Below are positions 1 to 9,283 of a stretch of 64,000 nucleotides of DNA, in pieces. The notes beneath the pieces are model-generated. The model made no database searches and was not told where the DNA came from. It saw nothing but the letters and a program-made list of their open reading frames with translations. The DNA comes from Oscheius onirici (lineage: Eukaryota > Nematoda > Chromadorea > Rhabditida > Rhabditidae): contig OW051471.1 in assembly GCA_932521025.1 (NCBI GenBank), positions 8,308,001-8,372,000 on the forward strand, read 5' to 3'. Each line of letters begins with the position of its first letter. Positions within the stretch are counted from its first letter, which is position 1. The translations under genes and the position numbers were made by a program.

Positions 1-1360
1 GGGAAGCCTAGAGCAAAAAAATTTTTCAATCAAGTAAACAACATACTCCTCGCGAAGGGGTTTGACCCGGAGTGCCTGTCATGAAGTCAAAAGCTTCGTC
101 GATCGCCTTGGAATAGTTCGACTCACTGCAGTTGTCTTCATCCAAATTATCGAGCGGTCCATCGTTTTTGGAATCTGGTGACGAATCCAACGCAGGAGAA
201 CAAATAGACGGAGAACGCAGGTCGGCAGGAGCAGCGAGTTCACAACGAGGGCTCTTGGCGACTGGAGAAGAATTTACCGAGCGCTGGAACATCATTGGAT
301 CAACATTTTTTTCGTCCCGATTTGTCCTACATAGTCTCGGCCACAACCGTCCGCTACTACAACGCAACGAATGTGTAAGATTAGTAATCATGCTCAAGGT
401 ATGCGATTTCATTTGAGCAAGGCGGATTAGTCTTTCGAAAGGACATTCAAACGGAAGACGCAACCGCATGGATAGTCTGTTGACCCCTTCCCACTGCATG
501 AGCCATGATGAACGACCTTACCTCGGCCTTCATGCCCGTAGACTCGGTCTGGCGAGACTGCTCTCCTGATTTTACTTTTCTCGGATTCAACGACTCTCTT
601 CTCTTCATGGCTGCTTGAATGAGAGCTTCTTTTGTGTCATCTGGATGGAGTGGGGTTCCAGTCATCGAGGAAACCTGAATAGGCCCAAATATTGATAAAG
701 AAGAAGCAGTACCTCCCATCGTTCTTTCAGACTTTTGATGTTAGTGGGACAGACGTCAGGACGAGTTGGCTGGCCGGGCACAGCTCCTACGACCACTGGA
801 ACATTCGTAGACGCCTTCCAGAGAGCTTTGTGTGGTGTTGTTGGCTTAGAAGAAGTCGTGGTGGCTCCAGGCTGTTTTGGCATCGGCGGATTTTTGACTG
901 GCGTTTCTCTGATCCTCTCCTCCAACACTGGCAGAATTTTCTTGGTTGCGGCATTCTCGAGGGCCACTGTACGAATAGGCGAATAGTCTACGAATTCTTC
1001 ATATTCCGCGGTCATTTCGGCAAAAATTCTTCTACGAACGAGCGTGCCTTCCGACTGAATCAGTGTTCTTCGAATCAAAAACGAGTTACCGAACCTTGGG
1101 AGGAGAATCTATGTCCCGTTCTGGAGTCTCTGGCGTCGAAAGACATTCTGCTGACCAAGTGACCTTCTTTGCGACATTTTGAGCTGAAAAGTTGTTGATT
1201 CAAAATTGTTATGAAGAACAAACCTGGGGATTCCTTCTCGTCTTCGGCTTCCAGCTCTTCCTTGCGCTGTCTGGCCCTCTCCATGATAGCCTAAAACTAC
1301 TCATTTTGTCGGAAAGAATAAAAACGTTACCTTTGTAACATTGTCGTCGTCGTCGCTCAT
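1..1360 (-). CDS. Anillin-like protein, N-terminal part (3' end outside window)
   Basis: The start codon at 1360-1358 follows a TTTCAG acceptor a few bases upstream. Exons joined by short GT-AG introns read MSDDDDNVTK, then AIMERARQRKEELEAEDEKE, then a segment rich in Thr, Ser and Pro, then a stretch ending SLKERWE, and then two segments that each contain an MTGTP motif. The intron at about 284-525 is longer than the others (about 240 nt). The short basic 'ERARQRKEEL' block near the N-terminus resembles the opening of anillins, which are actin- and myosin-binding scaffolds of the contractile ring. The rest is low-complexity and shows no domain, and the diagnostic anillin-homology and PH domains would lie beyond the left edge. 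The family call is therefore tentative, but a real gene is well supported by the clean chain of spliced frames. Confidence 0.45.
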
Positions 1361-1439
1361 TTTTGGAGAACCGACAGACCCTCTGAAACAAGCAAATAGA
1401 ATGGCTAGACAACACTTTGTAGTAAAAAAATTCAGCAAA

Positions 1440-1970
1440 AAGTGGGCCAAATGGGAAATTTTGTGAGAAAACGACAAAGAAGAACAGCCGTCCTCAAATT
1501 TCAAAAGCCTTTTCGTCGGTGTAATTCGTCACGAGACCTTCTGACAGTAAAATATCGCGGGTATTCAAAAAAGCAAAACTTTTTTTTTTTTTTGATTCTG
1601 GAAACACCAACGAAGAAAGGGCAAACTCACACATTTTACCCACTTTTTTGAAGCTTCTTGTCTAAAACAACATTATGATTCTCAACTGTGTAGATTGAAA
1701 ACGTTTGATTAGAGAATAGGGCCGCAACATACTTCCATTTTTGAACAGGCAAGAGTAACTATGTCCTATATACCACAGGAACGCACCTGTGGTCAAATGC
1801 GATAACTCTTAGTAAAACTCATGAAGAGAGGTTCAAGAGTCGAATTTTTGGTATTGACAATTTTTCTCATCGAGCTGTTGACTTGCGGAATTTGCTTGTG
1901 AAGAGTTTAGATGTAGAAGAACACAGATTGGAACGCAGGATAATTTCTTTGTTTTATTCAATTTTGTACA
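1440..1970. other. Intergenic stretch, no gene seen
   Basis: AT-rich sequence with a poly-T run near 1579-1592. Open frames here are short and lack splice or start context. It separates the divergent upstream side of the anillin-like gene from the 3' end of a chemoreceptor fragment. Confidence 0.5.
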
Positions 1971-2448
1971 CTATATAATTTGAACATATAAAACGTTTAT
2001 TTGACAAAGAGCGAAGATTATCCCTGAGTCGAACTGCCTGCTAGAAACCTGGAGAAACCGCAGAAACTCGTTATATGGTTTTGTCAAAGTAAAAGAAACG
2101 ACGGATATGGCTATTGGATAGCACAAGATGGCTATACTGAAGATGTTCCACTGGAAAGAAGTTACACCCGTACAATCATTGGCTGTGAACAGAATAGCAA
2201 CAAAAGGTGTCATTGAGACGAGAATAAATATTAGTGGAACTGTGCTCTGGAATAAGCTATTTTTATTTTGAGAACATCTGTACCTGTACTGTCAGAGTGA
2301 TTGTGACCTTTTTCTGAAGTTTAAAGTTAGTTGAACTGATGGTCGACTTTTTCATGTCCTCGCTCACTTTGCGATGGGTCAAATAGGAGAGCAGATACAG
2401 CGACATCACTACCAGAGTGACCAAGACTACGAAAATACCTTGTTCCAC
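1971..2448 (-). pseudogene. Nematode 7TM chemoreceptor, C-terminal half only
   Basis: Two exons (about 2284-2448 and 1971-2246) joined by a 37-nt intron encode the last part of a nematode Str/Srh/Srd-type serpentine receptor. A membrane segment is followed by a basic loop, the motif LQKKVTITLTVQ that precedes TM6 in these families, then TM6, TM7 and a short tail with TKPYNEFLRFL. The stop is at 1971-1973. Upstream of 2448 the frame meets a TAA, and no exon for TM1-TM4 could be found before the neighbouring small gene. I read this as a 5'-truncated remnant, though an unseen distant exon cannot be excluded. Confidence 0.6.
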
Positions 2449-2506
2449 AGTTTACCAATTCCTATCAACTCTTTTTCAGCACTTTATTAAAAATCGCCAA
2501 ACAAAA

Positions 2507-2692
2507 ATGGCTGGTCGCTTTATTGACATGAAGAAAGACAAAGTTCGTCGGTTTTCCGAGGTGGAATTGAATTTTGCTAGGATCTACACAAAACGCAAAG
2601 ATGAAGACAAAGAACTCGAAGTTTGGAGCGACGGTTTGCTTTCGAGACTTGAAAAGGAACATACTCTGATCCGAAAGGATTCTTTGTCATGA
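2507..2692 (+). CDS. Small charged protein, 61 aa, unknown
   Basis: A single open frame starts at 2507, about 28 nt after a CTTTTTCAG acceptor that could receive a spliced leader. The product is highly charged (motifs MKKDKVRRFSEVELNF and RLEKEHTLIRKDSLS), with no signal peptide and no membrane segment. No family was recognised. Its antisense overlaps nothing convincing, and the chemoreceptor fragment on the other strand ends just before it. It may be a real small gene or chance. Confidence 0.35.
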   Translation: MAGRFIDMKKDKVRRFSEVELNFARIYTKRKDEDKELEVWSDGLLSRLEKEHTLIRKDSLS

Positions 2693-3160
2693 AGTGTAGA
2701 ACTTTCCGTTCTGACATCAATTGACAAAGGGTCGTTTTCTTTTGTCTGATTCACCCAAGTCTATAAACATTCTTTGCAGCCTCATTGAATTTGGATTGCC
2801 TTTACAATCACAAAATGTTCCACGAAACTTTGTCCAGTTCTCTGATTACTGATAAGAATAAGGCACGTGCTCTCCAGTAGACAATGCAGTTGTAAGTTCA
2901 GCTTCTTTCTGCATCATGTTAACTCCAATAACCAGTAGTCATCACAAGCTTAATAATGAACTAACTTGTTCAGAGACACTCAACAAATAGCTCTGGATCG
3001 AGTCTGAGTATAACAAGACTCTCTGTTGATAACAGCCAAAAAAAACGGCAAGCGAGCCCTCACTCCTATCTCTTGTCCCCACCTATTTAGAGCTACTTAT
3101 CGAGGAACTTTTCATGGCACAATCTTGTTTTTTCTCTCAAAACATATCGATCTCTTTTTG
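2693..3160. other. Intergenic region upstream of the GH5 gene
   Basis: AT-rich sequence with no coherent coding pattern on either strand. It presumably holds the promoter of the glucanase gene. Confidence 0.4.
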
Positions 3161-3166
3161 TTTCAG
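3155..3166 (+). promoter_or_regulatory. Probable spliced-leader acceptor before GH5 gene
   Basis: A pyrimidine-rich run ends in TTTCAG at 3166, one base before the ATG at 3168. There is no upstream exon in frame. This is the usual layout of a nematode trans-splice site. Confidence 0.55.
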
Positions 3167-3167
3167 T

Positions 3168-4868
3168 ATGTTATGCCCAAAACTACTGTCTCTTCTTCTC
3201 CTCATAGGAGTGGCATTTGCCTCTCTTCAGGACGTCAACAATGCTGTCCGATCGGGCAAGACGCCGATGAAAGCTGTTGCTCTGGGAGGATGGCTCGTGG
3301 CTGAGCACTGGATGACCACCTGTATTTAAGAGTTTGGAAGTGATGAGCAATAGTTTAAGCTTCACCCGCCTGGCAAGGAGTTCCAGACAGCACTGCCAAT
3401 GGAGGAGAGTACGTCACCATGAAGTATCTTGGCCATGAGAGAGGTACAGTTTGTTGGTAGTTCTATTGAAAATTTTACTTGTCCAGGAGACAAACAGTTC
3501 AAGGCTCATCGTGACAACTTTATTACCGAACAAGACTTTCTCGACATTGCCAACGCCGGCCTGAACACTGTCCGTATCACTGTGGGCTATTGGATTGTCG
3601 GATTCGACAACAGTGGTGGAGGAGACACGGCTGGATGGCAGATGTATGCTCCTGGAGGATTGGACTACGTCGATCGAGCTGTTCGTGAATGGGGACCACG
3701 CCATAATATTCTCGTTTTCCTCTCCTTCCACGGAGCCAAGGGAAGTCAGAATGGACAGGACCACTCTGGACCAGAAAATCCAGGTATTTGAAGATATTAA
3801 GGATTCTGAATGAAGATTTAGGACACGCTTACTGGGCTCAGTACCAGGAAAATGTCAACAACAGTCTTGATGCCGTCGAATGGCTTGCCAAACGCTACAA
3901 GGACGACGCTGCTTTCCTTGGTGAGCAGCGTCATAGTGTCTGTGGCTGACTCTGTTTGTTTGTTTGTGACCACGAGAACCGTCGTACCAAGTCAAGAGTT
4001 GTCAGGATTCCCGTCACTTTTGAACTTGGAGCTTTCACAGAATTTAGCTTCTGCAGTGGCAGAGATAGTTTGAAAAGGGTCCAAGAGAAACCGATTGTAG
4101 GACAAAACTTCAGCTTCACGTGAAGAGAATTCAGAAAAGTTTGGTGCTACGACACCTTTAGACGAAGTCGTCTGGTAGCTGTATTATAATTCGGAAAGTA
4201 TCCAAACAAGGGTTTTGAACTTGAAAGTTTGAAGGGGCTTAGAGCCTGGTGAAATACCTGAACTACAAGATGCCTATAGTAAAGAGAAAATGAGGAGCAA
4301 ACAACTGTTCCAGGAATCGGTCTTCTGAACGAGCCCACAGGACAGGACATCAATGTCCTGAAGCAGTACTACTACGACGCTTACGGCAGAATCCGTAACA
4401 ATGTCAAGTCTGACATGCTGCTCACCGTCTCTCCCCTCATCGACCAGCAGTGTATGTTCCAAACAGACTGATAACAGATACAGTTTAGACAACAACGGAG
4501 ACTGGAACAAGTTCATGACCGGTTCGAATTATTACAATCTCAGAATGGAATGGCATCCCTATTACGTATGGGGATATGAGGGACAGACTCCCGATCAGAT
4601 TATTGCCGCTGCTGCCAACTACAAGAACTTGGTAGCTAGCTGGGATGGTATCTGGCTTTTCTTCGGGGAGTGGTCTCTCGCGGCCGCCTGTCCCATGACC
4701 GACGATCAGATCAAGACCTACTCCTCGACTCAGTTGGACTCGTTCTCTCCCAACACGGCACGTGGTTGGTCCTTCTGGGCTTGGAAGCAGTACGGAGACG
4801 ACGGATCCTACAAGAACGGATGGAGCATGAAGTCCATGCTCCGGTACGGATTCCTTCCTCATTTCTAG
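3168..4868 (+). CDS. Secreted GH5 exo-1,3-beta-glucanase-like enzyme
   Basis: The N-terminus is a signal peptide (MLCPKLLSLLLLIGVAFAS). The GH5 core follows: GGWLVAEHWMTT, then MKYLGHERGDKQFKAHRDNF, NTVRITVGYWIVGF, LSFHGAKGSQNGQDHSG, then IGLLNEP with the acid/base Glu, then FFGEWS with the nucleophile Glu, and WSFWAWKQYG near the end. This block order and spacing is that of glucan 1,3-beta-glucosidases of fungi and oomycetes, enzymes that cut 1,3-beta-glucan outside the cell. Introns are at 3322-3359, 3444-3486, 3784-3821, 3921-4313 and about 4452-4487; the long one carries a dispersed repeat. The gene has nematode-style splicing and a leader acceptor, so it is native to this genome and not contamination. 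Both catalytic residues are present and the length, about 370 residues, is normal. Confidence 0.9.
3931..4180 (+). repeat. Dispersed repeat copy in GH5 intron
   Basis: It starts with TGTCTGTGGCTGACTCTG, runs through a 'gaccacgagaaccgtcgta' block, and ends with AGACGAAGTCGTCTGGTAG, which can fold as AGACGA/TCGTCT. The same head and tail occur in introns at 12.4 kb, 19.8 kb and 54.3 kb. Confidence 0.65.
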
Positions 4869-5222
4869 ACAGTACAAATGAACAATGTTTACTTTCATAC
4901 AGTTTCTTTGATGTTTTTTGGGAGCTTTCCGAGTACCCACTGCAAAAGGAATTCGAATCTAGACCGAGTCCGCAACTGCGTACTGTTCCCTTGCTAACGT
5001 ATTTTGCTTTTGAAGGGAACACTCTTCAAAGCCTGATGTTCAATTTTTTAGTTCCAGTCAGTTCTGTCGCAATGGATAGTTTTGTTGTGAGCATCCCGGA
5101 AACTCCAACTAGAGAACACACTGATTTGTTTATTTGTGTTGAAATTCGATTGTTCTAAAACCATATTTTCTGGCTTTCCTTATCTCTATCCGCTCTCAAA
5201 TACATACATTTAGAACCAGAGA
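4869..5222. other. Spacer between GH5 and phosphatase genes
   Basis: 3' sequence of the GH5 gene and leader of the phosphatase. A TTTAG acceptor-like site lies about 10 nt before the phosphatase ATG. No gene is seen. Confidence 0.4.
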
Positions 5223-5907
5223 ATGAGTTCAAAATCTGGGAAAAAGTCTGTTCTGTTCGTCTGTCTTGGTAAGTTCTCCCAGTTCGGTTCAGTAACCAAG
5301 TTCAGGCAACATTTGTCGCTCACCGATAGCTGAAGCTGTATTCAGGGACGTAATAAGAAAGAGAGGAATAGAGGATCAGTAAGCAAATCTATTTTGTTTT
5401 GAAACTTCAGCTCCAGATGGACAGCCGACAGTTCGGCCATTATCGGTTACCATACGGGAAAAGGGCCGGACAGACGAGCCATGTCTACTTTGAAGAGTCA
5501 TGGAATCACCGACTATCAACACAAGGCTCGTGTGGTATTCTTTTTGTTCGACTCTTATTTTTGTTCTTTGAGACAACTCCAGAGGATTTCCGCAAGTTTG
5601 ACTTCATTTTTGGAATGGATCCTAGTAACATAAGGTAGATTTCACCAGTTGTATTCAGCAGAATTTGCAGTGACTTGAAAGATATTGAGAGACAGGCCGG
5701 TGGGTCTTCCAAGGCTACTCTTCAACCTCTTGGACGGTTTGACCCACAAGAACCTGAAGCGGAAGTACCGGATCCTTATTACGAGGACGGAGATCAAATG
5801 TTCCATCAGGTGTTTGCAAAGTCTATAAATTTATGCTATCGGTTCAGGTACTCGAACAGTGTCGCCGCTGCTGTGAGAACTTCCTCAATAAACTCGAAAA
5901 AGAGTAG
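5223..5907 (+). CDS. ACP1: Low-molecular-weight protein tyrosine phosphatase
   Basis: Cytosolic phosphatase that removes phosphate from tyrosine. The N-terminus carries the signature loop VCLGNICRS (C-X5-R-S) just after VLFV, split by an intron directly after the Leu codon. Further on are the typical blocks DYQHKAR, FDFIFGMDPSN and the catalytic acid motif PDPYYED, and the C-terminus is HQVLEQCRRCCENFLNKLEK with stop at 5905-5907. Exons are separated by 30-60-nt introns. The size, about 155-160 residues, equals that of the family. All key residues (the Cys and Arg of the loop, the Asp of DPYY) are present, so it should be active. Confidence 0.93.
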
Positions 5908-6305
5908 AAGACTATGGAAAAACAAGTCCAGAACGGCGGAGTTTTGATTGATAATAAAGTCGAACAATCGAATAGCTTTTTCAATTTCTAGAACCTCGAG
6001 CTGCTGAAATCAAGAGGAACTTCCTTGACATTATTTGGGCGTTTCTTGTTCTGTCATTTCAGCACTTTTCTCATTGACTGAAACTGTTTCGTTTTCAACT
6101 TTTTCAATCATCCGAACGTTTCCTGTAATTTTGAAATCTTGCTTCTGGCAAGGCCAGTCTCAAATCCCTGCTCTGAAGCAACTTCCCAGCTGACGGCTGT
6201 TTACTCCTTGTATCTCATCAACTGCACCCTCCCTGTCACGTTTTCTGGCAAATTGGGTGCAAAACTGATCTCACACGTGGTTTCGGAGCTTCCGCGAGCT
6301 ATAAA
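5908..6305. other. Spacer between phosphatase and heat-shock genes
   Basis: The sequence contains an AATAAA-like site soon after the stop (near 5953) and no coding pattern I can support. Confidence 0.35.
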
Positions 6306-6776
6306 ATGCCACGAGGAGCAGAACTGAAAAACAAGTTTCAAATGACGACGGTTCCTATTTGCTACGATGCCAAGATTTGGGACTGGCCTTGCCATAAGGA
6401 CGATGGCGCCGCTGATGTGAGTATCTCAAAATTACAGGAAATGACAACTTTTTAGCCAAAAGACATGGAAGACCACCTCGCGGCACTACAATGTTTTTTC
6501 TTTCTTTGAAACGAGATTGATGTCCGTTCTTATGAAGGGGAAGTCATTGTCCACTGTAAACACCAGGTAAAATCGATCAGAAATAAAAAAAAAGTTTCAA
6601 AAAAGCGCTACAAGTCGACACATTCTCCAATTGATGAGCATGTCGAACATCATCACGCTGGCATGACCAGAGAAATTACCAGAAGTTATCGGCTACCTCC
6701 TGATGTGGAACCCTCGACATTGAAGAGCCATCTTCAGCTGAACGGCACCTTGATCATAACAGCGAAGAAAATGTGA
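6306..6776 (+). CDS. Small heat-shock protein (HSP-12 type), irregular middle
   Basis: The N-terminus contains [13 protein letters not shown], matching the WDWPL...DGVV opening of nematode HSP-12 proteins. The C-terminal part reads [18 protein letters not shown], then [20 protein letters not shown], then [12 protein letters not shown] with stop at 6774-6776. This is a short alpha-crystallin domain with almost no C-terminal extension. These proteins are ATP-independent holdase chaperones. The join between the first part and EIDV is unclear: the frame before NEID meets a TGA, and the only AG nearby (ACGAG at about 6520) is a weak acceptor. The next intron also ends in AAAAAAG rather than TTTCAG. 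The gene may have lost a base, or it may use poor splice sites. Confidence 0.7.
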
Positions 6777-6787
6777 AAAAGCTGCAT

Positions 6788-7462
6788 TTAGCTTCGAGAG
6801 CGCATGTTTTTGAAAATGTTGAGATACTGAAAGATGGTGTCGAGAGTGTTGTATGGCTCGGGCTGCGTCTTATTGATAATTTCCGGCTTGGCTTGGGCGT
6901 ATTTCGGAAAATGAATGTTCATGAACTCGGTCAGCATGGGCAGAGCTTGGAAGGCCATCATTGCCGGCTCGTAATCGACCTCAACGATAACTCCTTTGAC
7001 CGTCGTGACTTGCGAAGCTGTGCCGACGCGGACCACATAGTCACGAAACCGGTATTCGTGGCCGGTAAGCTGAAAAATGAGGCTGGTTTTGTCAAAAACA
7101 GTATAACAGCTACCTCAAACTTTGCTGGCGAATCTGGGGTCAATCCAGCGGACATTTTTGTTAAAATTAGGTCAAAGCCACGGTCACAAGTAGCTTTTGG
7201 ACTCGTCTTTAGGTTATCCGTCGGTGCTGCAATGTTTCTTTCATTTTATTCAAATATACAAGCGCCTACCAATAGCGAAAGAAGTCTGTGGATATTGGGA
7301 ATGGTGAAGGACGTAGCAAACGCTGCTGCCGACCTTTTCTGTCGGGTTGTAGGGTAAACAATCGACGCTGTATGGGCCAAGATTCAGTGCTCCTTCTAAC
7401 TCCAAAAGACTCTCGACATCAGCTGCGACTCCTTTATGCTCGAAGACCCACGCTACGCCCAT
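6788..7462 (-). CDS. mdt-20: Mediator complex subunit 20
   Basis: Nuclear subunit of the Mediator head, which links transcription factors to RNA polymerase II. The start at 7462-7460 directly follows a TTTCAG acceptor. Exon 1 reads [20 protein letters not shown] with [13 protein letters not shown] and [15 protein letters not shown], matching the MGVTCV...YVMHNSEYP...FA opening of MED20. After a short exon the last exon reads [14 protein letters not shown], then [11 protein letters not shown], and ends [16 protein letters not shown], which match FLVKVGT, KGxxVEVEYGP and DTMVQYMELFNKIR of the family. The length is close to 200 residues, as expected. It lies 340 nt downstream of the OB-repeat gene on the same strand, and the adjacent acceptor suggests it could be the second gene of a pair. 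Confidence 0.88.
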
Positions 7463-7801
7463 TCTGAAACTGTCTTAGAATTTGGACATAACAAGTAAAA
7501 ATAGGAGAGAGCTTGAGAAACTCAATGAGAAGCACGAAAAACCACTGACTACACCCGTTTTATTGTATGGAAAGAGCAAAGTATGAAATTTAACCCGAGA
7601 ACATTTCGGCAGTTCTATTAGGATTTTTTTGTCTATATAGTAGCTGCTCGTTGTTCTTGTATTGAAGATATGGCTTTTACCTAAAAAAAAACTCTTTGAT
7701 GTAAAAAGTAAAGATAGCTTACCAAAACGAGATTTCTAATAGTTGCGTCGGTAATCGACTGGCCCAATACACATGCATGACACATTTTTAGACCAATATA
7801 C
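7463..7801. other. Spacer between OB-repeat gene and MED20
   Basis: AT-rich sequence without coding pattern. It ends, on the minus strand, in the TTTCAG next to the MED20 start. Confidence 0.4.
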
Positions 7802-8931
7802 TCAATCTGAATCGACCTCTTCGGAATCTATGTACATCTTGACGAGAGGGACAGAGTCTTTCACTGTGTTCAGATGGGGCATGAGGTAGCGAGTGACATA
7901 GTCTTGGAGACTTGGAACTGTCTGACAGTAAGTATCCACTGTTGTTGTTGGCGTCTTTTGTAGATTGTTTAGGAATGACCAGCGGATGGCTCGATACACG
8001 TTATCTCTGAACACTGCTTCGAAGGCAATTCTTTCGCCTACAAATATGTTACAAATATAGAAAAACGGAATAGTTACCCATTCTAAGAATCTCGTGAAGT
8101 CCCGTCGCACTTGTTCCTCGATCTCCTCCATGCCAGTTAATTATTGGACACAGAATTTGGCCGTACGCCACTGAGTCAACGTAGGCTGTCATTGGTTCGA
8201 GTCCAATCACTATTCCGGAGCCTAATGCGCAGAGTTTTTTCTGTTTAAATTCTAGTTTTTACCAGAAAATATAGAATTAGTTGAATGCAGAGCCTTTGCA
8301 ACTCCTTGAACTACCAAAGCAATCCATTGGCATCCGTTTTTCGGTACTTGAGCTCTGATAGTCAAGTTTAGCTTGTCCCCTGAGATTTGTCAGTTTAAAA
8401 AAAACATTATAACCTGGTTCTAAAGTTGGATAGTCCTTTTCGAAAAGACCGAAAATCGAACGAGGAACAAAAATATTTCCGAATTCGGTGGAATCGGCAA
8501 TAACGTGATCAGGTGCCAGAAGACCGACGTGGCACGAACACTAAGTTTGATTTAAAAGTGAGCTAAAAAGAGCTTACACTGACTGCAGAAGTAGAAGGAT
8601 CCCCGCTGGCGAAAAGATCGCCGCTGTTGGTCACAGAACCAGTGGTCCTCGCATGTCGCATCTGGAAATTTTTATTGTAAAATATGAAGATAATTCTAAC
8701 TTTTCTAGCCACGTAATATACGCCATTTTTCGGGGCTTGTAGGACTGCTGTAAGAGAAACCGAATCTCCGACTAGATATTTTCGTCGCATGTCCGGAACA
8801 TTTTCTTCTGGCGGAACTCCAGCAGCCAGCGGACAGAAGACCGTGTGGCTTTGAGCCTCTACGAAGGCAAACTTTGTCTGCACATTCGTTATCCTTCCCA
8901 AGCAGTTGAGCTTGGAGGACCTTTCGGCCAT
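7802..8931 (-). CDS. Protein with three OB/cold-shock-like segments
   Basis: The start MAERSSKLNCLGRITNVQ at 8931 is reached by clean splicing of five or six exons with 35-50-nt introns. Three segments share a pattern. The first has GRITNVQTKFAFVEAQSHTV, then YLVGDSVSLTAVLQAPKNGVY. The second has HVGLLAPDHVIADSTEFGNI, then LEPGDKLNLTIRAQVPKNG. The third has SGIVIGLEPMTAYVDSVAYG, then ILCPIINWHG and GERIAFEAVFRDN. The repeated 'G-x-V...fa-V/D...G-x-I-x-x-P' strands followed by 'G-D-x-(V/L)-x-(L/I)...PKNG' look like five-stranded OB or cold-shock folds. The acidic C-terminus ends EEVDSD. Nucleic-acid binding is an inference from fold appearance only. I recognise no named gene. Confidence 0.72.
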
Positions 8932-9283
8932 CTGAAAGAGAACTTGTTATTGGTGAAGTAAAGAAATGGATAAAACCGAGAGCTATGAACTGCATACTCG
9001 TTTTGAGCAATTGTGACCAGTTTATCCAACGATTCTACACAAAACATTTGCTGCCAACAACAAACGAAAATGATGGAAAGAACAAGAGCTTCTGCAAGTG
9101 GCCAGCGTTCGAAAAATTAGGTGTTCGCATTTTTTCTTACGGTAGTTTTGTCGTCAAATCCGGCGACAAATCACACCGACACTGCGTAGCCTGAATTGGG
9201 ATCTTAAAATTGCTCGATTTCGCCATTTTCGTACATTTTGCTTATTTCTTTTCCACAATGAAATTTCAGACCCCTTTGAATGA
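8932..9283. promoter_or_regulatory. Divergent promoter region
   Basis: About 350 nt lie between the start of the OB-repeat gene (-) and the start of the KIAA2013 homolog (+). It has no convincing coding sequence, so it probably drives both genes. Confidence 0.4.

Noticed and set aside
1442-1651. 69-codon frame with a poly-T derived Phe run
   Set aside because: It spans a homopolymer, with no start context and no family resemblance.
4401-5158. Long frames overlapping the end of the GH5 gene
   Set aside because: They are shadows in other frames of the GH5 exons, which carry the catalytic motifs.
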